From Wuchereria bancrofti (Eukaryota > Nematoda > Chromadorea > Rhabditida > Onchocercidae), in NCBI GenBank assembly GCA_005281725.1, contig SSBO01000012.1:20225060-20289059 (forward strand): DNA of 64,000 bases, in the 5' to 3' direction. Positions 29,022 to 41,098 of this stretch are shown here, in pieces. The notes beneath the pieces were generated by a model. It was not told where the DNA came from and made no database searches. It was given only the letters and a program-made list of their open reading frames with translations. A program made the position numbers and the translations under genes. Positions within the stretch are counted from its first letter, which is position 1. Each line of letters opens with the position of its first letter.

Positions 29022-29573
29022 TTTGATGGATATTACATGTTTTCGAAGAGGCACAACTGGTACAATATCATATGATCATTGCAAAAGTTCATTCATCTTT
29101 TCCGGAGGAAAGTTATAAAGAAAAGTCGGAACTTTTTTCTTTTTTTTTTTCTTGTTTCCTATATGAATGCCAACCAGTTCGTCCTTTTTTACTCCAATTA
29201 TATATTTTTATTTCCTATACAGGATGCATTTCTTTACGTTTGCTGCGATAAATAATGTATTACTTGTGATTTATCTCCTTTTTGTTGAAATTTTTTCTCC
29301 TCTTTTGTCATTTTGTTTTCCTTGTTTCACGAGCTGTTCTGTTTATGGTGTATCGTATTTTAATTATGACGGTTCACAAAAGGGCAAACAGAAAACCTAG
29401 ATGGATAATGTATATATTTCCCCTTTATTTTCTTTCTTTTTTTTTGTGCACAGAGTTTCCGTCTTGTTCAGAATTTTTTAATTTATTTTTCCATTTTGCT
29501 GTTTTTTTTTTTTAAATATTTGAAACAGCAATTTCATAAATTAGTCTTTGGGAATTTTTTGGGGAGCAGTAAT

Positions 29574-29579
29574 AATAAA
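29574..29579 (+). terminator. Candidate polyadenylation signal for FNDC3
   Basis: AATAAA about 550 nt after the FNDC3 stop. In DNA this A/T-rich such hexamers occur often by chance, so support is weak. Confidence 0.25.
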
Positions 29580-30822
29580 TTACACAAAAGTAATTATATT
29601 TGTTCTCAGTTATCTTTTCTTATCTGCTTCTAGAAAGAGCATGCTTTTTATTGATGCATAATGACTGACATCATTATCAGTTTAATCTTTTATCAATCTT
29701 GATTGCAGTTAAGTTAATGTAAATTTTCCAAATTTTCGAATTATCTAAATGAAGTATTGGTTTAAGATAAAATATGCCAAAATTTCCAACCATCAATTAG
29801 TAGCAAAATAACGCTGTTTAGATTTAGCAAATATATTCACTATCATTTAGTAATTTCTGCCTAATTTTGGATGAAATTTTTATTGCATGTATCGATTCCA
29901 TTTTTATTACGATATCATTATTATCTTGTTCTCTTCAAACTTCTGCATTCGTCAACTCATATTCTTCTCATGCTTATAACATTTGAATGGTAATTTTGTT
30001 CATTTAATTCATGCAGCTCGGAAGTGCCAAAACAATTTGTGGTATTTTATTGCTGTTTTTCTCATTCGATCGTTCATTGAATGAATGAGTCATTCAGTCA
30101 GTTATAAAGTTCGCTTCATTCAGCTGTGTATTATTTTTGTATATAATAAGCATAAATAACATCGTAATATGCATATTGATGTATTTATATGCATATATAC
30201 ATCAATATGCTATTATGTATTCATTTAAAGTGCTAATAAGTTTGTCCTCTTTTTCCAAAAGAATTTGTGTATTTTTTTTACAAAAAAAAAAAAAAAAACC
30301 TCTTAATTTAAAGACGTATACTATCCTTTTTTTTTCACGTCTATTTTATTTTCCTTTCAAAAATTTGATGCATATCATCTAATTGGTTTATTTTATTTCA
30401 TTCTTTAGCACAGTTTAACCGGTAACCTATACAGTGGTTATTGATACTGCTATAATGCTCCTTCATCTTCAATCCTTTCATACTTCATCTTTTGTTATTA
30501 TTCCTTTTCTTTGTTACATCTTCTTTCCATGGATTACATAATTTATGTCAGGTACTTTGCGAGGAATTATTTTTTAATTATTTGAAAATATGAAATTTCA
30601 CACACACGCACACACATAAATTCTTTCCTCTTCTACTAGCACTTTTCTTTTTTTGAGGGTTCATAAATGGCCAGTGCTTTTTTTTTTTTTTTTTAAACTC
30701 TTGTTCATTTCTTTTGTCTTCTCATCTGACCAACTACTGCTATGTCTGTCCATCTGTGCTCTTAATTTATTTTTTACTTTCATTGTTTTCTGTGTTTTTG
30801 ATGGAAAAAAGGAAGTATATTT

Positions 30823-30948
30823 TTATTACTATTTATTATTAGTAGTACTATTATTAACACTATTATTATTACTATATTATATGATTGCTATCATCACTAC
30901 TATTATTATTACTATCATTATTGTTATTAGTTACCACTATTAATACTG
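30823..30948. repeat. ATT/ACT trinucleotide-rich tract
   Basis: Imperfect TTA, CTA and TAG triplets over about 125 bp in the convergent spacer. The open frame through it encodes only Tyr/Leu/Ile runs. Confidence 0.7.
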
Positions 30949-31851
30949 GATTTTCTTATTTCTGAGAAAATTTTTTTCTCGCGCGTTTTTTCTTTGAAGA
31001 ACAGTACTATTACCTTTATTTATGCTCCGTTCACTATACATATTATTCATTATTCCTGTCTAAATGTTTCAAATAAATGGGCTGCTGCATTCTGTGATTT
31101 AGTTTAATGCACGATGCAATAGTAAATGTTTGCAGATGATTGGAGATTATTTCAAGAAATTGGTAGCCAGAAGAGTCATTGCTTTACTACTGAGCGATGC
31201 CTACTTAGACCTGAAAGTCTTCTTATTGGATGGGAATGTGAAAAGTTTCTTCATTAGGATACTCTATAATGAAAGGGTTCAATTAAGAAAGCAGTGCATT
31301 CATTACATAACCACAGCTGAAACAAGCGGAACCATAAGTTTCAATAGAATTATAAATTTTTGCTTTTTCCTTTGTCACCGTTTATTTTTTAATCCTCTCT
31401 ACATTAGCTTTATCAAATCTGAATAAGTTGAAGTAAAATACTATACGACATGCTGAGCTGCAGAACAGAACACAAAAGCAGATTTCATTGGAGATCTAGT
31501 TGTATGAAATATCCCAACTGTCTTACAAATTTAACAGAATAATAAACAATTCATTGATAAGTAATCAACGATAAAAGGAGACCTCCGATCGGAAGCCTAA
31601 GAATTTTCTTGCAATTTTCTTACTGAAATCAGTTCAAGTATGAAAGGAAGGAATATAGTATAAAAGGAATACTATAGCTACTTTACGGGTTTTAGGATAC
31701 GAAAAAAGTAACAACATATGAATATATATGAAGAATGATTCAGACAAATTTTCATATATTTTAGCAATTCTGTACGATGTACGATATTTTGTCAAAGATA
31801 ATTTTACTTCATGTTTTAAAAACATATGTGGAAACATGTAAAGTATTCCTA

Positions 31852-33146
31852 CTAGTTATTTGTTTTCTTCTTCACAATGAATACATATTTGCCACTTCGA
31901 ACAATTTCAAGATTATGCTCTGGATATGCGATGGTCATCTTCTCGATTTTTCCCACGACATGAACAAGAGGTTCGCCAATAGACAACATTTTCTTGACGT
32001 TCACTGCCAATAATTCGTCATTTTCTAGCTCTCCATCCGACTGAAACATTGTAACTTTTGAAAAATTAAAGAAAAATTTTCAGCTAATTCAGATATAAAA
32101 CATGCAAGGGAAGATGCAGAAAGATTTTTAAATATTTTAGCAGTGCTGTTTCACAAGCTCCGCATCTAATCTCAACCTTTTCTATCTAAATTTACTTTAA
32201 AGGAATTTTTTCTTTCATTAGTTTTAATCTTTATTTCATTTAGAAATAAATTACAAGTGAAATCCAATATCTTTTAAGCTTGCAGTTCTTTTTAATCATT
32301 TTAATATACATTTCACTGCCTTGAAAACGATTGCTGGAATTTGGAGGAGTGATAGAATAGACTGTGGATGAAGAGACAAAAATTGCGCTGATGAAAATCT
32401 CTCCTAAATTTTTTCTTTTCCCGCGAATATTGCGTTGATGAAAATCTCCTCTAAATTTTTATCTTTCCCGCCTTCCGTTTCTATTAGAAATGCAAGCAAA
32501 CTGAAAATTAGCTGAAATAGAACACTCTTTGAAATAGAACATGCTTTTTGGTCAGTACTGGATTTTTTTTTTGATATATTGATAATAAACGATCAGTTCA
32601 TAACGTACTATCTAACCATACATTGACATTTTTTTAAGATGATAAACGACCTTAAACATATAAGTCAACAGAACAAGATATTGGTCTCAATAATTTCAAT
32701 AACAATCATTTCAAATTACAAAGACTTGGTCCTAAAACTAAAACTAAAACAGCAGTCGACAATTTTCAATCTATGAAGGAGCAAATGAATCACATTACAG
32801 CTGCAATGTCTTTAACATACCTTTTTATAAACTCATTATATACTCATTTAAATATGCTTTTTCAATGTTTTGGATAAGGAATGAAATTTTATGCCGAATA
32901 ATGGAGATTAGTGAAAATAAAAAGAAAATCAAAGATGCTATTTACTTAATCATTTTGTTTAAAGCAGCTGTTCAATCGTTTTCTTTGATACAAGCAGGAA
33001 GAGCTACCTAAACTGAAGTAGAATCTTAAATGAGAACTGATAAAATGTAATCCAAAAAATGAAACCTTGATGACTGAACCATTTGAAAGCACAATGTATC
33101 CTTTTTGACCTGGAATATGGTTTAGAAATGAAAAAGTAGCATCCAT
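31852..33146 (-). CDS. LAMTOR4 homologue (Ragulator complex subunit), 2 exons, 89 aa
   Basis: Exons on the minus strand: 33146-33066 (27 codons) and 32040-31852 (62 codons plus stop), joined in phase 0 across a GT-AG intron of about 1 kb. The protein contains IPGQKGYIVLSNGSVI and SDGELENDE, then EKMTIAYPEHNLEIV and ending YVFIVKKKTNN. This follows the LAMTOR4 pattern: IP-x-Q-x-GY-x-VLS, a G-[DE]-LENDE turn, and a C-terminal VFVVK strand. Length fits (human LAMTOR4 is 99 residues). LAMTOR4 is a roadblock-fold subunit of Ragulator, which anchors Rag GTPases to lysosomes for mTORC1 activation. The start codon directly follows an acceptor-like ACAG (AG at 33147-33148), consistent with trans-splicing or an upstream noncoding exon. 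It lies downstream of TRAPPC4 on the same strand. Confidence 0.88.
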
Positions 33147-33148
33147 CT

Positions 33149-34316
33149 GTGGTCCAGATCGTCAGTTCATAGTTACATAAGTCCACTTCTTAGATTCCCT
33201 GGAAAAAGTTATGTTAGTTAAACGCATCCACTTGAACATTTTTTGTTTCAGTTCCAAACAATCTTTCCACAAAATTTACGACACAATTAACCTTTGCAAC
33301 TAAAAGCTCAACAAATCACAGCATCTCAGACTGATTTTACTCTCGTCAAAACAGTTAACTAAAATACGAGCAATTGCACTCAATTTCTTGCTAACTGTTT
33401 TCGAAGTTTCGATACGTACTAAACTTTCTAATACATACTCCTATGGTAAAAATGGCTTATTTCATAGAATTGCTTCTTTATATCATCTATCTAAAGTGCA
33501 TTGAACACTGCATTTCAAACTGTTGAATGTTTGAATGAGATCGTTTTAGATTCAATTATTAAGTTAATCTAATTATTTAAATAATATGAAAGAATACGCA
33601 CATCACTGATACGACTGCACTTCGCAAACTTCATTAAAAATTTTGGAAACAATATATAACAGATGGCTATTGCTTCCATTCAAACAGTAACACAGAATTT
33701 GAAAACAAACTTTTACAAGCAATAAATAATGTACAACTTACAAATTATAAAGGAATCCACATAAAATTTAATAGAAAAAGTAACGAATATAACCGCTCGC
33801 AGAATTATCTAATACTATATCATCACATCACATTTACAGGAATAATTTCTCGTCTATCACAGATTCTAAAACAAGTTTATCAAAGTACAGTTTTCTACCA
33901 AATTAAATATATCCCCTTTCATATGAATCCTTACAAACACAAACTTTAACTGATGAGCAAAATAATTAAAAGAAGGAGAGGTTTTACAACAAATATCTTT
34001 TGAAAACAAGATTAATAGAGTAAGGAAAAGTTTAAAATTCTCGATAACAAGAAATACGATATCTGCAAAACTGGCTTTCATCAGTTATTTTGGAAATTTT
34101 GTGAAATAGATATGAAAATGTGCTTATAATTTACCATACGTCTTCAATATTAATAAGAACGTTTTCCATTTTCAACTAGCTCTTGACAAGAAAAGTCTTC
34201 TCGTGAAAAACATATTATTTATCAGCTTCTGCTCAAACTTTTTGAAAAATATAACACAACCAACAGCTGACGAATAAACAAAATTCCTAAATAAACAAAC
34301 TTCAATCTATATAAAT
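33149..34316. other. 1.2-kb spacer between TRAPPC4 and LAMTOR4
   Basis: No coding exon is recognisable on either strand. It lies between the TRAPPC4 stop and the LAMTOR4 start on the same strand and would be the intercistronic region if the two were co-transcribed. No clear AATAAA follows the TRAPPC4 stop closely. Confidence 0.5.
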
Positions 34317-35764
34317 TCAAACTGTCAACATACTAAATTTATCTTGCCTTTCTATGAGGCATCGGATTGCGTCATCAAATCTTTGACATCTTATTGGCAT
34401 ATCTATCGAATAAAAAGGATTTTTCAGAGCAAAATCGGCATAAAGCTCATAAATCCGTCGCAAAAGTCCATCGACACCACTGCTCAATGATAATGAGCCA
34501 ACCACGACAAATTTTACACCTGTCGTCGACTGATAACAGTAAAGCCTATAATTTCGCATTAATACTGAAACTTCTGAATAGACTTTATTGAAGTTTCAAC
34601 ACATCATAAATTCAAACAAACTACATTTCATTTGAATAGCAACAAGTCGTCCTGATTACAGAGAAGAGAAAAACGAAAAACATGTCATGATGCAAATAAA
34701 ATGGTAAATTATGCTTAACGTTTTGATCAACATCGCTAACATTATGGGAAAAAACTACTGCTGTGATGATAAGTTCTGAAATTTCGAACATGTATTAAAC
34801 CATTACGTCGTTTGTTCAAAATATTTCTACAATATGTTTAAAACAACTATTTCATATTTGTCAACTACAGACTTAGAATGAATTTTGCAATTTCACCTTA
34901 AAACCCAGGATACTTTATATGTCTTACGAAAGTTGAAATAAAAATTTGAGTAGCAAAAAGAAAGGTCAAATAACAATAACAACAAGTGAAACACGCTGCG
35001 AAATCCGTGATATAAACCTTATACTAAAAGCTATTCACAGAAAAAAAAGTCAAAATATACTCACTTGAAGTGATTAGTAGTTAGAATTTCAATGCCAGAA
35101 CTTTTCAGGACAGGACTCAGTTGAGCAGCGATTGTATAGAGTGAATGGAATGTACTTGAAAGGATGATCTTTTCATTTGTTGTAATTGTTGGTGCCTGAA
35201 AACGTATGCTAAGAGGATAGCTTGCTTCTTCCTGGATAATATCCAGAACCATCTTCTCCACTCCACCGAAAATCACTTTGCATGCTTGTACTGGGATGCC
35301 ATTTATTGCAGACACCGTATATCTAAACTAATTTATGGGCCATTATTTGTACTTAAACTATACAATATTTAATTTAAAAGAGCAGTAAATGAAGTAAACT
35401 AGAGTCAATAAATTTCAATGTGAATTTATTTTGAAAGAACTTTATTACAAATTGAAGTTTTACAGTGTCAGTTGCTATATCCATAAATATTAATCAAATT
35501 CCAGGCGACTCTTATTATTAAAAAATGTTCAAAACTGACCAACTTCAGACCAACTTTCTGAAAGAAAAAAAAACGAAGAATAAACCTAAGACCGATTCCA
35601 TCTCGTTCACCAAACACAACGGTCACTTTCTGGTCAATAATGTCAAGGACAATATCCAGCGGGTAACTAAATGTCTTCTCAACACCTGTAGAATCAACTT
35701 TGCCATCCCAATCGTAAATCAAGCTTCCAGCTCGGTTAATTATAAATACATGTTGTATTAGCAT
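34317..35764 (-). CDS. TRAPPC4 homologue (synbindin; TRAPP core subunit), 3 exons, 221 aa
   Basis: Minus-strand exons: 35764-35586, 35322-35065 and 34545-34317; 666 nt in total with matching phases (2, then 2). The N-terminus reads HVFIINRAGSLIYDWDG, followed by EKTFSYPLDIVLDIIDQKV, FGERDGIGL, SAINGIPVQ, YPLSIRFQAP and TTNEKIILSSTFHSLYTIA. The C-terminal part has LYCYQSTTGVKFVVVG, LLRRIYELYADFALKNPFY and MPIRCQRFD. These are TRAPPC4 (Bet5/Trs23-type, longin-like) landmarks, and the length matches human TRAPPC4 (219 aa). TRAPPC4 is a core subunit of TRAPP complexes, the Rab1/Rab11 exchange factors and tethers of the ER-Golgi and endosomal routes. An upstream in-frame Met exists at 35791; 35764 was chosen by family alignment. 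The first donor (CTTAG|GTTTAT) is fixed by frame. Confidence 0.95.
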
Positions 35765-37845
35765 TTTCAATTTACAATAATGGTATAGCAACTCCTTAAT
35801 ATGGAAGCATTTTTACAACCATATATCGTTATGTGATAAATCTTAATGCAAAAGGATCTAAAATCCAAAATGTTTCGTCCATGCTCTCTCACCATCATTT
35901 ATAAAAATTAAAGCATAAAAACAAAAAGGAACCTTTCCAAGTTTTTGAAAGCAAAAAAAGTAAAGAACTAAAAATTATATTGCTTGTATTACCACAAAAT
36001 ATGATAGAATTTAGTAATAAAATATTCATCAAACAGAAAATAATAATGAGTGGGGTAACCATATGATAAAATTGTCAATTATACTCTGCTATACAAATTT
36101 CACACATTATCACGCTGTAAGTTAAAAAAAAGTCACAATGTTGCAAGAAAACGCTTGTATATTCAATAATATCATACTACATTCCCAATGTATTAATCCA
36201 AGTAATTTTATTTTTTCAAATTCTATTCAAGTAAATCATTAGCTACTATGCTAACATTTTTAATGAGCAATAATATGAAAGAATCCATCACTAATTGTTC
36301 CCCAAATAATCTAACCCAAATTCCAGTCCCAGCAAAACCCAAGTTAGACAAATGCAAACCATTCCGGGCGATATATATATCTGTAGAAACTCAATTTAAC
36401 GCAAAACAATCATGCAATTTTGTTTCCAACCATTCAAAATTGTATTTCAGAAATAGTAATGAGTAGATTTCAAACATAAATTAGGCTAATATGCTGAGGA
36501 AGCGAAGTAGCACATCTGAGAATTAATTGGTAATACAATAAATGTATATAAGAGAAGTATAGAATAGATTAAAAGGTAATAAAAATTGATGCAAAATTGA
36601 TTTCATCGCTATTAAAAATGAAAAATGAAATATACAATGACCAAAATGATCGAGTATATGAGAGAATTTCATGTGAAAAAGTATGTTACACTAATTAATG
36701 CAGCTTTATCACTTCAATACATTTTGTTGTTATGATTTTTCACTATATGAATGATCTTAAATTATTGATTGGTTCAATTGAAGAAACTTTTCAAATTTAT
36801 TTCTAAACATTCTGTTGATTCAACTTTATTTTATCATATTTGAATCAGGGCATATAATACATGAAAAATTCATATGAAATTAAAAATATGAAAATAGAAA
36901 TTAAAAGTATAATATATGTAAAATTGTAGGATAATTTGATGAGTTACAAACTATTTATTGTTGTTGATTTTTAATTTTCAAAGTAAAATTCAAGCATATA
37001 TATAAGAAAAATTGAAATGGATAAAATTTTTTTCTCTTGAAATAAACGGAAGTATGACATAGAATGTTACTAACTTTGAATTACTAACTAATTCAAAAGA
37101 AGTTATATTAAAGCAAATCGTTCGTTTTCCAGTCTTAAAATTTTCCAGTGAAGTAATTTTTTTTTAAAAAGTAACAATTTTTGCAATTGTATCAAGAATT
37201 ATTCTCTTTTTTTTTTCAATAAAAAAACCAATGAAATATTTCTTTTTAAAAAAAAAACTTTTTGTAATTATATGAACAATTATTCTTTATTTTTCCCTAC
37301 GATTTCCCGGTTAAAAGGTCAGTCAGAGTTTTTCTTAAACTTTTTAAAATGCCATTCTTTCTTTCATCAATTATACTTTCTTGATTTTAAATCACAAAAG
37401 TGTATTACGAAAGAAATAGAACAAAGGATACATTCATGGAATAAACGAATACAAGGATGGATGAGTTTTTGTATAAATTATGCAGATGTTAAAATAGTTA
37501 ATTGATAATAAACAAAAGGAAGCAATATTATACAATCAATATTTCAAAAATTTAAAATTCTTTAAAATGATATTTACAATGCTAAAAATGATAGTTGAGA
37601 GTTTTCCACCTGAATTAGTCGCAAATTTGAAGAGATTTTAGAAAATCGATGAAAAAAAAAAACATTTATCCACAGATGATCAAAAAAATTGCTAGAATTC
37701 TTTTTAAAATGATTGTAATTGACAAAAATTTTTACATTTTAAAATTTCGAGAAACAAAGAAAAATTCACCTGGTCTAATAGAAATACCAAATAAAATTTT
37801 TGAATTATGCAAAAAAAAAAAGTCAAATAAATTTAGAAGTTAAAA
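35765..37845. other. Intergenic region between gene B and TRAPPC4
   Basis: About 2 kb of A/T-rich DNA with many homopolymer tracts. No exon-like segment with flanking splice sites stands out on either strand. It should include the gene B 3' UTR and the TRAPPC4 promoter or leader. Confidence 0.5.
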
Positions 37846-40039
37846 TCAGTGTTTACGTGTACGCTTTTTTTTCAATTGATGCAGTACAGTTTTCAATTTT
37901 TCACTTTTTGTTTGTTCCGTAAAAAAGCGAACTGTTGGCGGTAATTGATCCAAAATTAAATTTCGCATTGCATCTACATGATAAGTTTCAGTTTTACCAG
38001 CGTAACTTATGCGATACTGAAAATTTCCAACGCGGCTAACCGATCTTTCCTAGAATGTTATATTCAGTTAATAGTAATATTTTTCTTTCTCGTACCTAAC
38101 ATTTAGCGCCTCTAATGACAAATTATGTATTATCCGATTTTCGAATCCTTTTGTTACCTAACAAAAAAAAAAAGAAAAGAAAGCTAAAAGTAAGAGTTTA
38201 ATTGAGAAACCCTCTCATTCACTTATTCATTACTTTTAGATTAAACTTTTTCGCAACACCAAAAGTAATCAGAATGTAATTTCAGACCAGTTGCAGACGA
38301 CAAATTTACGGAACATACAGAAATTGAAAAATTAAATTTTTGAAAATATTTGTTGTGAAAGAATTGAGAAATATTTAACGGAAGGTAACATTTAGTGATG
38401 TATAAATGACCATTTTAATTACCATATACTGCAAATTAATTTTGACTTACTTGACTGGAAGCAATAGCTTCACGATAAATATCTGCTGCTTCTTGCATTG
38501 CAGTATTAAATTTTCTAAGCTCATCCAATCCTACTGCTGGTCCTTTTCCTCTCCTAATCAGAATTAATGCTTGTAACTAAAAGGAATTTTAAAGAAAATT
38601 CAAAAAAAAAAATTTTATTCTTTAGTCGCACTATGATGTAAATTATTAAATGATCTGCTTTGCTTATTTAATATAGCTTGACAAGCTTAACTGATATTGC
38701 TTTATCCATCTAGTTAATTCAGTCTTACCAATTTAGTAGGTCGAGAAGTAGTGTAAGCGATAATAGAGATTTAAGGAATGAACAAGGAATTAAATTGAGG
38801 AATAAATAAAACCTAGAATTGGATAGCTAAACGTTGTTAAATCTCTGTAGCATCTAACAAATATCCTATTTCATTTTTTTTTTTTTGTTTTTAAATTTCA
38901 AAAAAGAAAAAAAAGGGTAAAAACTGAATAATGCCTAAAGCTTTTTAATTGAAAAATGCAATAAGTTACAATATATATTAATCGTAGCTTATTGTAAGAA
39001 AGTATAAATTACCTGTGCAGCAGTATTCCATATCAGTTCGCTATCTGCTTTAGTTGCTTTCAATATCTCAACTTTATATTTTTCATCTTCACTAATTTCG
39101 CTCTGATCTGAGGGATTAAAACATGGTACCTGTAGGGCTTCTCCACTTGCTGTTGATGCTACTGCAGCATATAAATTTGAAAGCTCATTCTCTATTTTAA
39201 TCATTATAAATTATGAGATTTATAAAAAGCTAATTTAATTTATAAAATACTCCACAAAATTTTGCAATATTTTTTTTTTATAATTAATAAATCTGAAGTA
39301 TTGGATAATAAGTAATTATTCCCGGGATAATTCGGATGTGTTATTGACAAGTGAAAGTTTTTTTTTTTGCATTAACTATGATATTGCAATAATATTAAAA
39401 AGTTGCAATAATGCAAAAAAGAAAAAAGATGCAACTTGCATACAATTTAAATTTTTTTTTCAAAGATCAGATAGAACAAATATAGGATCTAAACTTTTTT
39501 TATCTTTTCTTTCCACAGCAGCTTTCCTTGTTTGATGTATACAAAGCTTTCTTTGTTTTTTATTGTGAAAAAAATTGAGTGAAACAAAAAAAAAAAGAAA
39601 TGAAAACTGAAATAATTGAATAACCTGGTGATAGCTTTAAAATTTGTTCCAAATATTTTTCCGCATGTATTCCAGCAGTTCGTTCAATATCAACTCGTCC
39701 TACATTAGATGGTACTGCCATCATTAGGCATTTTACATATTGTGCCCAGAGCTCTGGTACCGTTAAATTTTCCAGGATCGGTCGAACCTTTTCATTTGTA
39801 TTCGATGATTCATCCGGTGCAGATGAGGTAGATGAAGCACTTGGAGTATTGGAAATAGGATTTGATGGTTGTTCATCTGATACGAATGAGATAGCGGAAG
39901 CGCTTGCTGTGGCGGAAGTTGACGGATCCGCTGAACCAATTTCCGGTCCAACCTCAAAGAAAGGTTCAAATGAAGAAGAGGCCTCTAATGTTTCATCGGT
40001 CTCTTCTCTGCTACTTTTTTTCGATTGTTTCCTACTCAT
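37846..40039 (-). CDS. Gene B: orphan Ser/Glu-rich protein with helical core and basic C-terminus, 4-5 exons, 307 (or 326) aa
   Basis: Minus-strand exons: 40039-39625, 39191-39013, 38576-38451 and 38049-37846 (intron phases 1, 0, 0). An optional 57-nt exon, 38157-38101, is phase 0 at both ends and keeps the frame open. The N-terminus is charged (MSRKQSKKSSREE); residues ~15-80 are Ser/Thr/Ala/Glu-rich and probably disordered. From ~84 comes a predicted helical region (LTVPELWAQYVKCLMMAV, ERTAGIHAEKYLEQIL). At W193 lies W-x2-A-x5-L-x8-P, followed by GLDELRK, also seen in gene C. The C-terminus is basic (HQLKKKRTRKH). A TTTTAG acceptor (AG at 40051-40052) lies 11 nt upstream of the start. I do not recognise the family or propose a function. 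Splice compatibility over four exons makes it very likely a real gene. Confidence 0.72.
38101..38157 (-). other. Possible extra 57-nt exon of gene B
   Basis: Bounded by a TTGTTAG acceptor and a GTTAGG donor, phase 0 on both sides. It would add 19 residues (VTKGFENRIIHNLSLEALN) without changing frame. A downstream donor, GTACGA, would break the frame. It may be alternative, constitutive or not used. Confidence 0.35.
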
Positions 40040-40050
40040 TTTCGAGAAAT

Positions 40051-40052
40051 CT
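40051..40052 (-). promoter_or_regulatory. Putative spliced-leader acceptor of gene B
   Basis: AATTTTAG ends here, 11 nt before the gene B ATG, with no obvious upstream donor exon. Confidence 0.4.
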
Positions 40053-41098
40053 AAAATTAACTAATCAGTTTTTCTTAAATTACGCAAACCGATCTAACAA
40101 ATCGGTCCTGAAGAAAGCAAAATTAAAATATATAAAAGTTCTGTTGTAATTTCTTAATTAATAAAATCAGTTAGCTATTAAACTATTCAATGACAACACA
40201 TAATAAAAATACAATAATTTAAAGGACTCAGAAACTTAATGGGTAATGAAACATTTTCGATTTAATTTTTATTTAAATAGCATCGAATAGATATAAATTC
40301 GAAATCAAAATATGAATGTTTTAAGAAATTTTCTTATTATCATATGGAGAAAAAAAGAAATAGACTTATGCCGTATTTCAACTGTTAGCAGTATATATTA
40401 AAGTACTAAATTTAAAAATCTCAAACTTCCTACACCATTTGGAGAAATGATAAAACAATTTTGTTGCAGAATGATAACATTATCAATTATATGAGGTTGT
40501 GAGGAAAAATGAGACAAATGAATCAGAGTAAAATATAATTGAATGATAAGTAAACGAGCTTTAACAATGAGAAATAACGAGAATCAAATAACAATCCCAG
40601 TGAAATATATAGTATACCTAAAATAAAGAATGCAACAACAACGAAAAAAAAAAGAAACAGACCAATTGGATGATTTTAGCTTAATGATAATTAAATTACG
40701 AAATTCATATAAAGCGATCAAAGTGAAATGAATAAACTTGATGAGATTGAAAAAATAAAAATTAAACAGTGTAGTAATTGCAAATAATGGCAGATGCACA
40801 TTAGAAGCGAAAATTAACTTTTCAGTAAGATTTTATTTCACAAATGTTCTAAGCATATAATTATGACAACTTTTTCACTCTGATAAATTAAAAACGGAAA
40901 AGATTATATAATATCAACTAACAAATTTTATCTCATGTCATACGGTAACCGAAAAATGACCGTAGTATTAGGTATCAAAAATTATACAGTAATCGAAAAT
41001 GATCGTAGCATTAGGTGTCAAATTTTTGGATTCATTGCATTCACTGTATGATAATGAAAAAATGATCATAACAATTAGCTGTCAAGTTTTAATGATTA
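40053..41098. other. Intergenic region between genes A and B
   Basis: About 1 kb separating the gene A stop from the gene B acceptor. Around 40940-41090 a degenerate local motif recurs about every 55-60 bp (ATACGGTAACCGAAAAATGA, then ATACAGTAATCGAAAATGA, then CTGTATGATAATGAAAAAATGA), suggesting an old minisatellite. No coding signal is seen. Confidence 0.5.

Larger units (their letters stand above)
29022..31851. other. Convergent intergenic spacer between FNDC3 and LAMTOR4
   Basis: FNDC3 (+) and LAMTOR4 (-) converge here, so it should contain both 3' UTRs. A candidate polyadenylation signal AATAAA lies at 29574-29579, about 550 nt after the FNDC3 stop. There are CA (30597-30616) and ATT/ACT (30823-30948) repeats. 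A 98-codon plus-strand frame at 31130-31426 has no recognised homology and is not called as a gene. Confidence 0.6.

Noticed and set aside
31130..31426. 98-codon plus-strand frame in the convergent spacer
   Set aside because: No recognisable domain; the last third is Phe-rich and A/T-driven, with no flanking splice or regulatory signal. It could be a real small gene but is unsupported.
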